Part shown: piece by piece, positions 16,790 to 25,500 of the stretch
How positions within the stretch are numbered: position 1 is the first letter of the stretch
Layout of the letters: every line of letters begins with the position of its first letter
Assembly (NCBI RefSeq): GCF_000374545.1
Contig: NZ_KB894610.1
Location: 1-36,848 of the forward strand
Source of the DNA: Anaeromusa acidaminophila DSM 3853
GTDB taxonomy: Bacteria > Bacillota > Negativicutes > Anaeromusales > Anaeromusaceae
DNA length: 36,848 bases
Direction: 5' to 3'
Translations under genes and position numbers: made by a program
Notes under the pieces: model-generated
Told to the model about the DNA's origin: nothing
Databases searched by the model: none
The model's input: the letters and a program-made list of their open reading frames with translations, nothing else

Positions 16790-17183
16790 CTTCTTCCTCC
16801 CCGCCCCCGATAGCGGCGGCTTCACTAAGCAGGGCTTCAAACTGCGCCGGGTCAATCTCCGACAGTTTTGCCGCGCCATGCTTTTGCAACAGTTCTCGAA
16901 CCTTGGCGGTGTGACCGCGGCGGGACTTTTCTGCGAGTACGGCCCTCACCTGCTCCAAGGTGACGGGCTTGGGCTTTGGCGCGGAGGACGACTTTCTATC
17001 TGTCACTTTGCTATGGGCCGTATCGGCATGTTCCGTCTGGCCATTGCCACTCTGCGTAAACACGACTGCCGGAGCTGCGTTTGCCGCTAAGAGCGCCGTC
17101 AGGCTGTCCGCCACCGCCGCAAGAGACTGTGCGGCAGTCCGCAGTTCGCCGATACAACGGTCGATCTCACTTATCTTGCTCAT
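16782..17183 (-). CDS. Small phage protein before DUF2800 (unknown)
   Basis: I do not recognise a defined domain in this 133-residue protein. It has an N-terminal helix pair rich in Ala and Leu (ISEIDRCIGELRTAAQSLA), an Ala/Ser/Lys linker ending APKPKPVTLEQVRAVLAEKS, and a C-terminal helical motif (TAKVRELLQKHGAAKLSEID) that ends in a run of acidic residues. Proteins of this shape precede DUF2800 in many Bacillota prophages and are sometimes mislabelled as rRNA biogenesis protein. The C-terminal part resembles the helical module of small phage accessory proteins that help the nuclease, but that is inference. GGAGG precedes the ATG; it overlaps both neighbours. Confidence 0.7.
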   Translation of the reverse strand: MSKISEIDRCIGELRTAAQSLAAVADSLTALLAANAAPAVVFTQSGNGQTEHADTAHSKVTDRKSSSAPKPKPVTLEQVRAVLAEKSRRGHTAKVRELLQKHGAAKLSEIDPAQFEALLSEAAAIGGGEEEDG

Positions 17184-17349
17184 CTTGGCTACCTCCGTTC
17201 TCGCTTACCTCGTCACGCCTTTGAAGCACGAGCAGCTTTTGAGCGAGGCGTTTGGACACGATGCTTATCGCGGTCAGAATGCCTGCGAGCTCCTCATTAA
17301 GACCGTCATCGCGCAACTCCCCATCTGTGTTTTGGTCCTTTGTTTCCAT
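17167..17349 (-). CDS. Small phage protein (unknown)
   Basis: This 60-residue acidic protein starts METKDQNTDGELRDDGLNEE, followed by one predicted helix (LAGILTAISIVSKRLAQKLLVL) and a charged tail. No family is recognised. ATG 17349 has GGAGG 9 nt upstream; a start 19 codons earlier lacks one. It overlaps the next gene by 17 nt, and its ribosome site and overlap are the main evidence that it is real. Confidence 0.65.
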   Translation of the reverse strand: METKDQNTDGELRDDGLNEELAGILTAISIVSKRLAQKLLVLQRRDEVSENGGSQDEQDK

Positions 17350-17430
17350 ACTATTTACCTCCGTTTCCGGGACGCTTTGCCGCCCCTCACCCTTTACAGA
17401 CGGCAAAAGGCGGTTTGCGTACCCGGCTGG

Positions 17431-18138
17431 TTATCCGAAAAATTCTTTCAGGGCTTCATTGTTCCGCAGAAATTCAAGAATGCGGTGCTTGCGCTTATTG
17501 ACGCTCTTTGGTTCCTTCAAGCCAAGCACAGGAGCAAGTTCACGCTCCGTCTTGCCGTGCCAGAAGATGTCCTTTATAAGATCAAGGTCTTCTTGAGCGA
17601 GAGTTGCGAGCGCGGCATAGAGCGTATCGAGCAGCGCTTTTTCCTCTAGCACCGACTGGAAGTCGTTCGAGTCAGCGAGTTCAATTTGAGGTTTGGGGCC
17701 GTCCCCTTCGCCACCGTCCTCTCGCTGGAAGTGCATATCCAGTTCAACCGTGCGCCTTCGATTGGGGAGTTGACACCAGTCGCACTTCACCAAGCCGTCT
17801 GCATCGGGCTTCCATCCTTGACATTTATCTGTGCCTTTAAGAACACAGGAGCAATTTCGCTCGATGTGCTTGGCTTCACGCCAAATGAACCGCATATTGT
17901 CGCGAGCAAGATCTTCCCCCTCTTGGTTGCGAGGCAAGCGCACAACAATGCCCGCTTCCTCATCCACAAACCAACGCTGAGGAAATTTACTGCATGGGGC
18001 TTCCGCGCGGGCCAAACACTCCGCCCGTTTGACTTCGGTTTCTTGCTTGCCATCCTCCGATAAGAGGTAATACCGCATTGTATCGCCAGCTTTGGTGCGG
18101 CGAGGAATTGGCGTAGGTTTAAATGATTTTTTACTCAT
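17431..18138 (-). CDS. Sigma region-4-like phage protein with Cys cluster
   Basis: This 235-residue protein has three parts: an N-terminal basic start (MSKKSFKPTPIPRRTKAG) and beta-rich region; a Cys-rich segment CSCVLKGTDKCQG, then CDWCQLPNRRR (about 128-160), which may bind zinc; and a C-terminal sigma-70 region-4-like helix-turn-helix (LYAALATLAQEDLDLIKDIF, then GKTERELAPVLGL, KHRILEFLRNN). Similar proteins open the early operon in Bacillota prophages and are annotated as sigma-like, though they are unlikely to be full sigma factors. It is the first gene of the leftward run, nearest the defence block. ATG 18138 has AAAGGAG 7 nt upstream; the frame extends 86 codons further without support. 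Confidence 0.75.
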   Translation of the reverse strand: MSKKSFKPTPIPRRTKAGDTMRYYLLSEDGKQETEVKRAECLARAEAPCSKFPQRWFVDEEAGIVVRLPRNQEGEDLARDNMRFIWREAKHIERNCSCVLKGTDKCQGWKPDADGLVKCDWCQLPNRRRTVELDMHFQREDGGEGDGPKPQIELADSNDFQSVLEEKALLDTLYAALATLAQEDLDLIKDIFWHGKTERELAPVLGLKEPKSVNKRKHRILEFLRNNEALKEFFG

Positions 18139-18214
18139 GCTTTTGGCTCCTTTGGTTTTCAGATTTTGGGGTTTGTCCGAACCGTGGGCGTTTTGACTTG
18201 TTGGTCCTTGTCCC

Positions 18215-18253
18215 TCAAGGCGGCGGCCGAACGTAAGGGGTAATGATTGGCAT
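18215..18253 (-). CDS. Possible 12-residue leader peptide
   Basis: Upstream of the sigma-like gene a GGAGG site lies 8 nt before an ATG that opens 12 codons (MPIITPYVRPPP) and a stop. The three final prolines could stall ribosomes, as in attenuation leaders. It may also be the start of a decayed gene. Evidence is limited to the ribosome site and position. Confidence 0.25.
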   Translation of the reverse strand: MPIITPYVRPPP

Positions 18254-18285
18254 TGCGTTTTCCTCCGCAGCTGAATATCCTGAAA

Positions 18286-18314
18286 TTGACAGCAGAATTT
18301 ATTGGCGTTACAAT
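18286..18314 (+). promoter_or_regulatory. Near-consensus sigma-A promoter for the NACHT gene
   Basis: TTGACA (18286-18291), exactly 17 nt, then TACAAT (18309-18314): five of six -10 bases and all -35 bases match. Transcription would start near 18321 and give a leader of about 160 nt before the NACHT start. Confidence 0.75.
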
Positions 18315-18326
18315 GAATTGATAGGA

Positions 18327-18341
18327 ACAATTCGCAATTGT
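18327..18341. promoter_or_regulatory. Palindrome at the NACHT promoter start site (candidate operator)
   Basis: ACAATT-CGC-AATTGT is a perfect 6+3+6 inverted repeat about 12 nt after the -10 box, where a bound repressor would block transcription. Confidence 0.45.
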
Positions 18342-18358
18342 CGGAATTCATGCAGGGC

Positions 18359-18391
18359 AAAAAAAAATAGCCCTTGTGATTACTCACAAGG
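18359..18391 (-). terminator. Leftward intrinsic terminator
   Basis: CCTTGTGA, loop TTAC, TCACAAGG (18372-18391) is a perfect eight-pair hairpin. Read leftward it is followed, after a short gap, by nine T (18367-18359). It would stop antisense transcription from the defence block entering the phage operon, or is a relic of a lost leftward gene. Read rightward there is no T run, so the NACHT transcript passes through. Confidence 0.6.
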
Positions 18392-18433
18392 ACCATCTAA
18401 ATCTTGATAGGGTTAACGTCCAGAAATGATAAG

Positions 18434-18458
18434 GTTAATAGCGTTAATAAGATTAATT
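18434..18458 (+). repeat. Three 9-bp-period repeats ahead of the NACHT gene
   Basis: GTTAATA (18434-18440), GTTAATA (18443-18449) and ATTAATT (18452-18458) are spaced by 9 bp and end about 20 nt before the start codon; a GTTAAC lies at 18412. They could be a protein-binding array or an A/T-rich translation enhancer. Confidence 0.4.
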
Positions 18459-18479
18459 GTTATCTACGGAGGCAAAAAC

Positions 18480-21029
18480 ATGACAAACAATCCATCCCCT
18501 GTTCTTTGCGGCGGTACATTCCTCACGCAGATTCTGCAATCAAGGAAGCCCACCGCATCGCGCCGCCAACGTACCCTCGGTGCAACTGACAGCTTCCGAG
18601 AGCCTGATGTGCTGTTCGGACTTGTAGAGCTTGTGCAGCCTGATTACATTAAACCCGCCGGCGACACGTTTAATACATATACTACCAACTACAAAAAGTG
18701 TGCCACCCTTACGCCGGATGACCTAAAATTCGAAAATAAGATGGTCGTAACGGCGTTCTTAACACGCTTGACGACAGACTACACCACTGAACTAAACAAG
18801 GCGACGGCATTTGCACGCCAGTTTATAGACATCAGCACGACTACACAGAACCACGTTCTTCTTGTCAAACGGCTAATTGAACTTATACGTGATGATATTA
18901 GCATCCCGGCTACAACCCAGTTTGCAGTGTGCAAAAACGGTTCACTTGTTGATAAGAGCAGGCTTATAGCAATAACCGAAGTCTATCTTCCTGCGTTTCT
19001 ATTGAGCGTATGGAAGTTTATCGTAACGGAACGAAAAGATAACAGTATCGGAGCGGCGACTATTTCCGCTTGGCAACATCCACTGGTTCAAGGTCGCTAT
19101 GCAGGTATAGATGGATCGACAATTTCACAAGAGTTGCAGGTGGAATGCGATGAATATGTCGCCCCGGTCAATTCGACCACCGAATCGCAGACTGCAGAAG
19201 AACAGGCGGCAGCAACCCTTCAAAAGTTCATAATGCCAGACGTTTATACCTATCTTCGCAACGCCGAAAACAAATACAGCACAATAAAGACCTTACTGTA
19301 CAATGACCAACCAAAGCCTTTTTACGATTTTTATATATGTAATGGGATTAGATACGGGACAATGAGCAGTCGGAATGTTCGGCATCAACAAAACGTCTGC
19401 CGAATTGAAGGAGCGACCGTTGCTACCATTGCTAATCTCACAAAGTTTTCTATAATTTGCGGTACTGGCGGACTCGGAAAATCAATGATGATGCGGCATC
19501 TTATGCTGAATGCCATAGCAAATTTTGACGACCTGAAGCTGTTCCCCGTCTTTGTTCCTTTAAAAGATTATGATGAAACAGTTACCACACTGTTCGACTA
19601 TACATACTCCAAAATTCGCATATTTGATAGCAGCTTTACTCCTGACCAATTTGAGCAATTACTTGTTAATGGTTCCTGCTTACTTCTGTTTGATGGATTA
19701 GATGAAATTGGAGCCGCTTACACTAAGAGGTTTGAGCGTGAACTAGAGGCATTAACGGACAATTATTCAAAAAACATGTTTGTACTTTCTTCGCGTCCGT
19801 TCCAATCTTTTGTTTCTTATGAGCGCTTTAGCTTATTGAGGCTGATGCCTTTTCATCCACGGCAAGCCATGCAATTAATAGATAGGTTGGAGTTTCGTCC
19901 CGATGAACCAGCTATAAAAAAGAAGTTTCAATCGGCTTTGGAAAAGACTCTTTTCCGTTCGCATCGTTCATTTACTGAGAATCCATTGTTATTAACAATT
20001 ATGCTTTTGACCTTTGAGCAGTTTGCCGAAGTGCCTTCCAAGATGCACGTCTTCTATAGAGAAGCATTTGAGGTCCTGGCAAAGCGACATGATGCTAGCA
20101 AAGGTGCGTACAGACGCGCATTAAAAACTGGGCTGTCAGTTGACGCTTTTGCAGATTACTTTGCAGAGTTGTGTTTCCGCTCTTACAATGATGAAAAATT
20201 CGAACTGACTCCCGATGAATTTGCCGGATATTATAACGTACTCAATGTGAGGGTAACAGCAAATGATAAGAAAACCACTGCTCGCGACTTCCTTGAAGAT
20301 CTCTGCTCGAATTTGTGTCTGATGTATTTCGAAGGCGATCGTTATCACTTCACTCATCGGTCATTCCAAGAATATTTCTGCGCATTGTTCTTTTCTAAAC
20401 AGAAGGATAAGTTTATTGCTAAACTCGGCGACTTTTTTGAGAAACACCAACGACGTATGTACGGCGACGGTACCTTTGATATGCTGTATGACATGATTAC
20501 TGAAAAAGTAGAAGAATATATTTTTCTCCCGTTTTTAACCGCGTTATTCGATAACTGCGACAGGGCCGATGGATACTGGACGTTTCTTGAAGAAATGTAT
20601 CCTAGGATAACCTATTCTTCCGAGCGTGAATTCCAGTTCAGGCGTTCGCGGTTTCTTGAACCTCGTTTATTCATCTTTAGCAAAGCCCTTGAAAAAAGCG
20701 GTTTTAAAGGGGGCGCTCATTTTCTAACCGAGTTGCCTTATTATAAATCCCTCGAAGTAGAGCGACTCACCCGTATACGACAGGAAACGATCTTTAATAA
20801 ACACAATGAAGAGATTGATATTGAGGAAACCGAAGAGGACGTGGGCTATGTATGCCGTTTTAATGTCGCTGAAGTCCGCCAGAATCCGGAAGAATACGTC
20901 GAACTGTTAGACGAGTTAAACGATGACAAGTTTATCTTTAAAAAGCAGTATCATGCCACCCGGCGATACTTGAAGGAACTCACCGCAAAACAAAAGACTG
21001 AGAACGACAGCCTGATTGATTTGCTGTAG
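18480..21029 (+). CDS. NACHT-domain STAND NTPase, probable anti-phage sensor
   Basis: This 849-residue protein has an NTPase core of NACHT type: Walker A CGTGGLGKSMMM (327-338), Walker B LLLFDGLDEIG (401-411), the following small acidic and Arg sites, sensor VLSSRP (435-440), and the helical part ending YHFTHRSFQEYFCALFF (622-638), a strong NACHT hallmark. Residues 1-320 form an N-terminal region that I cannot assign; it includes helices and a segment KYSTIKTLLYNDQPKPFYDFY (265-285) just before the NTPase. Residues 640-849 are mostly helical, end in a charged tail and have no leucine-rich or TPR repeats. Bacterial NACHT proteins sense phage products and trigger cell shutdown through their N-terminal effector. 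ATG 18480 has GGAGG upstream. GC is about 33-38 %, lower than its neighbours. It is co-directional with BREX, 136 nt ahead of it. Confidence 0.88.
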   Translation: MTNNPSPVLCGGTFLTQILQSRKPTASRRQRTLGATDSFREPDVLFGLVELVQPDYIKPAGDTFNTYTTNYKKCATLTPDDLKFENKMVVTAFLTRLTTDYTTELNKATAFARQFIDISTTTQNHVLLVKRLIELIRDDISIPATTQFAVCKNGSLVDKSRLIAITEVYLPAFLLSVWKFIVTERKDNSIGAATISAWQHPLVQGRYAGIDGSTISQELQVECDEYVAPVNSTTESQTAEEQAAATLQKFIMPDVYTYLRNAENKYSTIKTLLYNDQPKPFYDFYICNGIRYGTMSSRNVRHQQNVCRIEGATVATIANLTKFSIICGTGGLGKSMMMRHLMLNAIANFDDLKLFPVFVPLKDYDETVTTLFDYTYSKIRIFDSSFTPDQFEQLLVNGSCLLLFDGLDEIGAAYTKRFERELEALTDNYSKNMFVLSSRPFQSFVSYERFSLLRLMPFHPRQAMQLIDRLEFRPDEPAIKKKFQSALEKTLFRSHRSFTENPLLLTIMLLTFEQFAEVPSKMHVFYREAFEVLAKRHDASKGAYRRALKTGLSVDAFADYFAELCFRSYNDEKFELTPDEFAGYYNVLNVRVTANDKKTTARDFLEDLCSNLCLMYFEGDRYHFTHRSFQEYFCALFFSKQKDKFIAKLGDFFEKHQRRMYGDGTFDMLYDMITEKVEEYIFLPFLTALFDNCDRADGYWTFLEEMYPRITYSSEREFQFRRSRFLEPRLFIFSKALEKSGFKGGAHFLTELPYYKSLEVERLTRIRQETIFNKHNEEIDIEETEEDVGYVCRFNVAEVRQNPEEYVELLDELNDDKFIFKKQYHATRRYLKELTAKQKTENDSLIDLL

Positions 21030-21073
21030 TTCATGAATAAGATAAATTTCAGCCCCAGTTTTTCATACTAATT

Positions 21074-21117
21074 CATATCAAAATCAACAAAACAGTTGTA
21101 ATTCAATATTTGATATG
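21074..21117. promoter_or_regulatory. Inverted repeat before the BREX HTH gene
   Basis: CATATCAAA (21074-21082) and TTTGATATG (21109-21117) are perfect inverted copies 26 bp apart, about 50 nt before the HTH gene. They could be its operator. No clean -35/-10 pair is visible in this 136-nt gap, so BREX may also be read from the NACHT promoter. Confidence 0.45.
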
Positions 21118-21165
21118 CTCTACTTAGATATGTTTAGTGCAAGATAGCATTAGGAGGAAAAATAA

Positions 21166-21357
21166 ATGTCCAATGAACCTGAAAAATGGTCAAGCCTTGA
21201 AGAGATTGCCGAGCATCTCGGCGTAAGTAAAGACACCATCCGAAACTGGATTAAGAAAGGCGCCATTCCTCACCGGCGGATTGGCAAACAGTACAAGTTC
21301 AAAATTTCGGAAGTGGACTCTTGGGTAGATAGCGGCAAGAGCGCTGAGATTGAATAA
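21166..21357 (+). CDS. Excisionase/MerR-like helix-turn-helix protein, probable BREX regulator
   Basis: This 63-residue protein is a single winged HTH of the excisionase family: WSSLEEIAEHLGVSKDTIRN (helix-turn-helix, about 9-28), WIKKGAIPHRRIGKQYKF (wing, about 29-46) and the closing helix ISEVDSWVDS. Members bind short DNA sites and act as regulators or recombination directionality factors. Lying directly before brxA, with AGGAGG at its start, it probably controls the BREX operon in place of the WYL-type BrxR found in other loci. A second possibility is that it is the excisionase of the nearby serine recombinase. Confidence 0.85.
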   Translation: MSNEPEKWSSLEEIAEHLGVSKDTIRNWIKKGAIPHRRIGKQYKFKISEVDSWVDSGKSAEIE

Positions 21358-21407
21358 AATGCCAATGACACTAATTCCATCAGCATGCAAGAAGGTGGTT
21401 AAGCATT

Positions 21408-22013
21408 ATGGACATCACTATGCCGTACACTGGCAGCCTAACTGCGGAACAGTTTCTCTTCTACGAAATGAGGATTGTCGCCAAGCAGTACCTTGAAGGG
21501 AAACCAATCGACGAAATAGTTAAATATATAAAGAAGGACAACTTGTTCCAGTACCCGACCGAACGAAAGATATCAAAATTAGCACGAGCCTGCCACCGGA
21601 GAATCATCTCCCTGGGCAACGAGAAACTGGTCTACGAATTAGCGAATGCGCCTGTCGAAGTGGCAAAACAAATAAATCTCTATGCAATGATGCGATATAA
21701 CCGCCTTACCCGCGAGTTTATGACTGATATCATCGGCGAGAAGTACCGCCAGCATGATTTCTCCTACACCAAAAAGGACATCAACGTATTTTTCTCGCGA
21801 CTGCGGGAACAGAACGATAGTATCGCTTCTTGGAGCGAACAAACGATAACGAAACTGAAACAAGTACTGACCAAATGCCTGATTGAAACGGAGATGCTCG
21901 ACAGCTTCCGGGCTCATAAACTGAACCCCATCTTTATCAGTGCGGAACTGGAATGCGGCATCCGCGAAAACAACGACTTGACTGCCCTCCCAGCGTTTAA
22001 CTGTTTCAGATAG
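21408..22013 (+). CDS. brxA: BREX protein BrxA (DUF1819)
   Basis: This 201-residue protein matches BrxA: YTGSLTAEQFLFYEMRIVAK at the start, then FQYPTERKISKLARACHRRI, the ALxxAPxEVAKQINLYAMMRYNRL-like block (here ELANAPVEVAKQINLYAMM), a middle FMTDIIGEKYRQHDFSYTKKD and the C-terminal EMLDS-containing tail. BrxA has a fold like RNA-binding NusB and binds DNA; it is required for full defence in some BREX systems. The ribosome site AAGGTGG lies about 11 nt from the ATG, a bit far. It is the first canonical gene of the type 1 operon and ends 10 nt before brxB. Confidence 0.93.
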   Translation: MDITMPYTGSLTAEQFLFYEMRIVAKQYLEGKPIDEIVKYIKKDNLFQYPTERKISKLARACHRRIISLGNEKLVYELANAPVEVAKQINLYAMMRYNRLTREFMTDIIGEKYRQHDFSYTKKDINVFFSRLREQNDSIASWSEQTITKLKQVLTKCLIETEMLDSFRAHKLNPIFISAELECGIRENNDLTALPAFNCFR

Positions 22014-22023
22014 GAGTATGACT

Positions 22024-22581
22024 ATGGCAGACATTAAACAAGAGTTAGATAAAATCAAAGCACGAATCTCCGATGCAAAATTCCTTGCCAACAAGGGGCT
22101 ATCGAACGAGGTCGGGATACATGTCTTTACATACGCACCGCAACACGAGTTAGTCGTCAGGGATTACATTGACCGCCTTGTCAACACTCCGTCGGATGAC
22201 TATCGCATCATAGAGCGGGATATGTACAAGATTCTGCTTGAGATTTTAGAAGAGAAGCGTGTGCTTGATAAAGTGCCCGATATGGAAGAAAAAAAAGGCA
22301 AGGACTACCTCCTCGCTCAGTTACAAAAAAACGCCACTGAAAAGGCATTCCTTGACAAGATGAAATATGAGCCGCACAAACATGGTGACGTGCTGTTTTT
22401 GACAGGCGTTGGAAAAGTGTATCCCTTTATGAGGTCACATAAGATGCTCGACAGTATGCAGCAGGCATTCTCGGATATACCCATTGTGATGTTTTATCCT
22501 GGAGAGTTTAACGGACAAAGCCTAATCCTGTTCAAAAAGTTCCATGACGGGAACTATTACCGGGCGTTCAACTTACTTTAA
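22024..22581 (+). CDS. brxB: BREX protein BrxB (DUF1788)
   Basis: This 185-residue protein fits BrxB (DUF1788): an N-terminal helix (IKQELDKIKARISDAKFLANKG), the strand HVFTYAPQHELVVRDYIDRL, a helical middle, then DVLFLTGVGKVYPFMRSHKMLDSMQ and IPIVMFYPGEFNGQSLILF near the C terminus. BrxB is essential for BREX defence, probably as an adaptor for PglZ and PglX; its chemistry is not known. Of two in-frame ATGs, 22018 touches the GGAG ribosome site and 22024 lies 8 nt from it, so the second is chosen. It is followed after 15 nt by brxC. Confidence 0.93.
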   Translation: MADIKQELDKIKARISDAKFLANKGLSNEVGIHVFTYAPQHELVVRDYIDRLVNTPSDDYRIIERDMYKILLEILEEKRVLDKVPDMEEKKGKDYLLAQLQKNATEKAFLDKMKYEPHKHGDVLFLTGVGKVYPFMRSHKMLDSMQQAFSDIPIVMFYPGEFNGQSLILFKKFHDGNYYRAFNLL

Positions 22582-22596
22582 CCGGAGGGAAAGCAC

Positions 22597-25500
22597 ATGA
22601 AGATTCAAAGTATGTTCCAAAAGGACATCAACCGCGATATCAACGGCGTTATCAAAGTGGCGCAGGATGACGAGAAAAGCCTCGTACAGGAACTTGGCGA
22701 GTACATCATTACCCGGGAACTTCGTCGCCATTTCAGTACTTTTTTTGACAACTACTCTAAAGCCATTGATCACCCCACTGACAAAATCGGCGTCTGGATT
22801 TCCGGCTTCTTTGGAAGCGGTAAATCTCACTTCCTAAAAATGCTATCCTACCTTCTATCAAATGCTAACGTCGGCGACAGAACGGCTGTGGATTTTTTCA
22901 AAGACAAATTCGACGACCCGATGATGTATGCCACTGTCGTCCGCTGCACGAATATCCCCACGGAGTCTATTCTCTTTAACATCGACATCGAGGGGCCTAT
23001 TAACAAAGACAAAACGGCAGTCTTAAGGGTTTTCACCAAGGTCTTCTACAACCATCTTGGCTTTTACGGCGAGGACTTGAAAATAGCGAAGCTCGAGCGT
23101 TTTGTAGATCAACAGGGTAAGACCGAGGCCTTCCGTAAGGCGTTTGAAGATGTCAACGGCGCATCGTGGTTGGAAAGCCGCTCTGCTTATGCTTTCTTTG
23201 AGGACGACATCGTCTCGGTTCTGCAAAGTGTCCTCGGCATGAGCGAAACCGCTGCCCGCAACTGGTTCAACGGCGAGGAAAATTCTGATATGAGCATCAA
23301 GCAGTTGGTCGAGGAAATCAGATCCTATGTTGATAGCAAGGACAAGGACTTCCGTCTTCTTTTCTGCGTGGATGAGGTAGGTCAATACATAGGCGACGAT
23401 GGCGACCTAATGATAAACCTGCAATCTATTGTCGAGGAAGTCGGCAGCAAGTGCCTCGGCAAAGTCTGGGTTATGGTGACGAGTCAAGAAGCCATTGATT
23501 CCGTTGTGAAAATCAGCGGCGATGATTTTTCTAAAATTCAGGGGCGTTTCAACACCCGCCTGTCCCTGTCCTCTGCTTCGGTGGACGAGGTTATCAAAAA
23601 GCGTATCCTCGATAAAACCGAAGATGCCGATAATCTTCTGCGGCTTGTTTATGATAAGGAACACGCCGTATTGAAAAACCTCTTCACATTTAACGACGCC
23701 GTACTGGACATCAAGGGCTATGCCGACGGCGCGGAATTTTCCGCTACCTACCCGTTTGTGCCTTACCAATTCATCATTATTCAAAAGGTTCTCGCCGAAA
23801 TACGCAAACATGGCAACGCCGGCAAACATCTCTCCGGCGGCGAGCGTTCTATGCTCTCCGGGTTCCAAGAGGCAGCACAGAAGGTACAAGGCAAAGATGA
23901 TAATGCCCTCGTGCCTTTCTCACTGTTCTACGATACTGTGCACACCTTCCTTGAAAGCCAGATACGCCGCGTAATCGACCGCGCCCAGACCGCCGCAGAT
24001 AAACACGACGGCTTAGAACAGCGTGACGTGAGCGTTTTAAAGCTGCTCTATCTCGTACGTTACATCGATGATATTAAGGCAAACATCGACAATATCGCCA
24101 TTCTGATGGTGGATGACATTCAAACGGACAAGATAAACCTCCGAAGTGAAATAGCAATGTCGCTGGAACGTTTGGTAGCACAGAACTATGCCGCCCGCAA
24201 TGGCGACACTTACTCATTTCTAACGGACGAGGAGCAGGACATCGCCATCGACATCCGCAACACAACTGTTGACAGCGCGACGATCGTTGCGAGCATCGGC
24301 CAAACGATATTTTCTGAACTCTATCCTTCTAAAAAATACAAATACAATAAGTACGACTTCTCCTACGACCAATATATCGATGAAACTCTCGTCGGCTCAG
24401 CGACAGGCGGTGTTCGCCTGCGTTTCGTCACTGTTGCCAGCGACTATTACACTGCCCCTGAAGCAAAGCTAATCATGGATTCGCAAGCTAATAACGAAAC
24501 GATTGTCTTGCTTTCAAACGCGGTGCAATACTTTGAAGAACTCGAAACTGCCGCAAAGATTCGTAAATACATCAAACAGAAAAACGTATCTCAGTTGCCT
24601 GAGAGCATACAGGATATTATCCGCAAGCGCCAAGGACAGGCCCGAAAGCTTGAAGAAAGCGCCAAAAAGCAGATAGAAAAAGCGATCGTTGATGGCACAT
24701 TCTTTATTTGCGGCGAAAAGGTTGATATTAAATACAGCGAGGCGAAAGGCAAGCTTGATGAGGCCTTGAAACAATTGATAGAAAGTGTATATTCCAAACT
24801 GAACTTTGTAAATGTATTCAGGGAAAGCGATGCCGATATTTTGAAAGTGCTAAACGGAGAACCAGAGCAAGGAGGCTTTGCTGGTCAAGGAGCAAATAAC
24901 GAGTTTGCACTAAATGAAGTAAGCCAGTGGCTTGAGGAACGCTATATGAGCCGAGTCCCCGTTTCAATGGGCGACGTGCAGCAACGTTACCAGTCTATCC
25001 CGTATGGTTGGCGCGAAGTGGATATCGCCGCCATTATGGCTAGGCTCATTGTTGCGCAAAAGATCGAAATCCGTTATGGCGGCGCAGTTGTGAGCAAGGA
25101 GGACCGAAATCTTGTTGCCTACCTGCGCAAAAAGTCAGAAATAGAAAAGGCTAGCGTGAGTCGCAGAATTGCACCAAGCGAAGATCTGATACGCAAGAGT
25201 ATCAACTTCCTACGCAATTGGCTCGGGCAGATGGGCATTCCCGAAGACGAGGACGGTCTGATCAACTGTGTAAAAGACACACTTGAGCAAAGACTTGCTC
25301 ACTACGAAAAACTCATTGAAAAATATAGCCATGACTATTATCCGCAAAAAGAAGTAGTCATCACCGCCCGCGACCTGATCGTCGATATCCTTTCGCAAAA
25401 GCGGGATAACGTAGCCCTGCTTACACGCTTGGTTGCAAAACAGGAGGCTCTTTATAACAGCTCCGAAGACATGGAGGAAATTGAGACATTTTTCAAATCT

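Larger units (their letters stand above)
18139..18479. other. Divergent control region between phage genes and defence block
   Basis: This 341-nt stretch separates the leftward phage operon from the rightward defence genes. It holds a rightward promoter with a palindrome, a leftward terminator, tandem GTTAATA motifs and perhaps a leader peptide. I see no clear leftward promoter. In a temperate phage this place normally has the lysogeny repressor, which is missing. Confidence 0.7.

Noticed and set aside
18404-18429. Second rightward promoter TTGATA-17-TGATAA
   Set aside because: The -10 matches consensus poorly; the promoter at 18286 is far better.
21096-21138. Promoter for the HTH/BREX genes using TTGTAA or TTGATA
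   Set aside because: No acceptable -10 box lies at 16-18 nt spacing for either.
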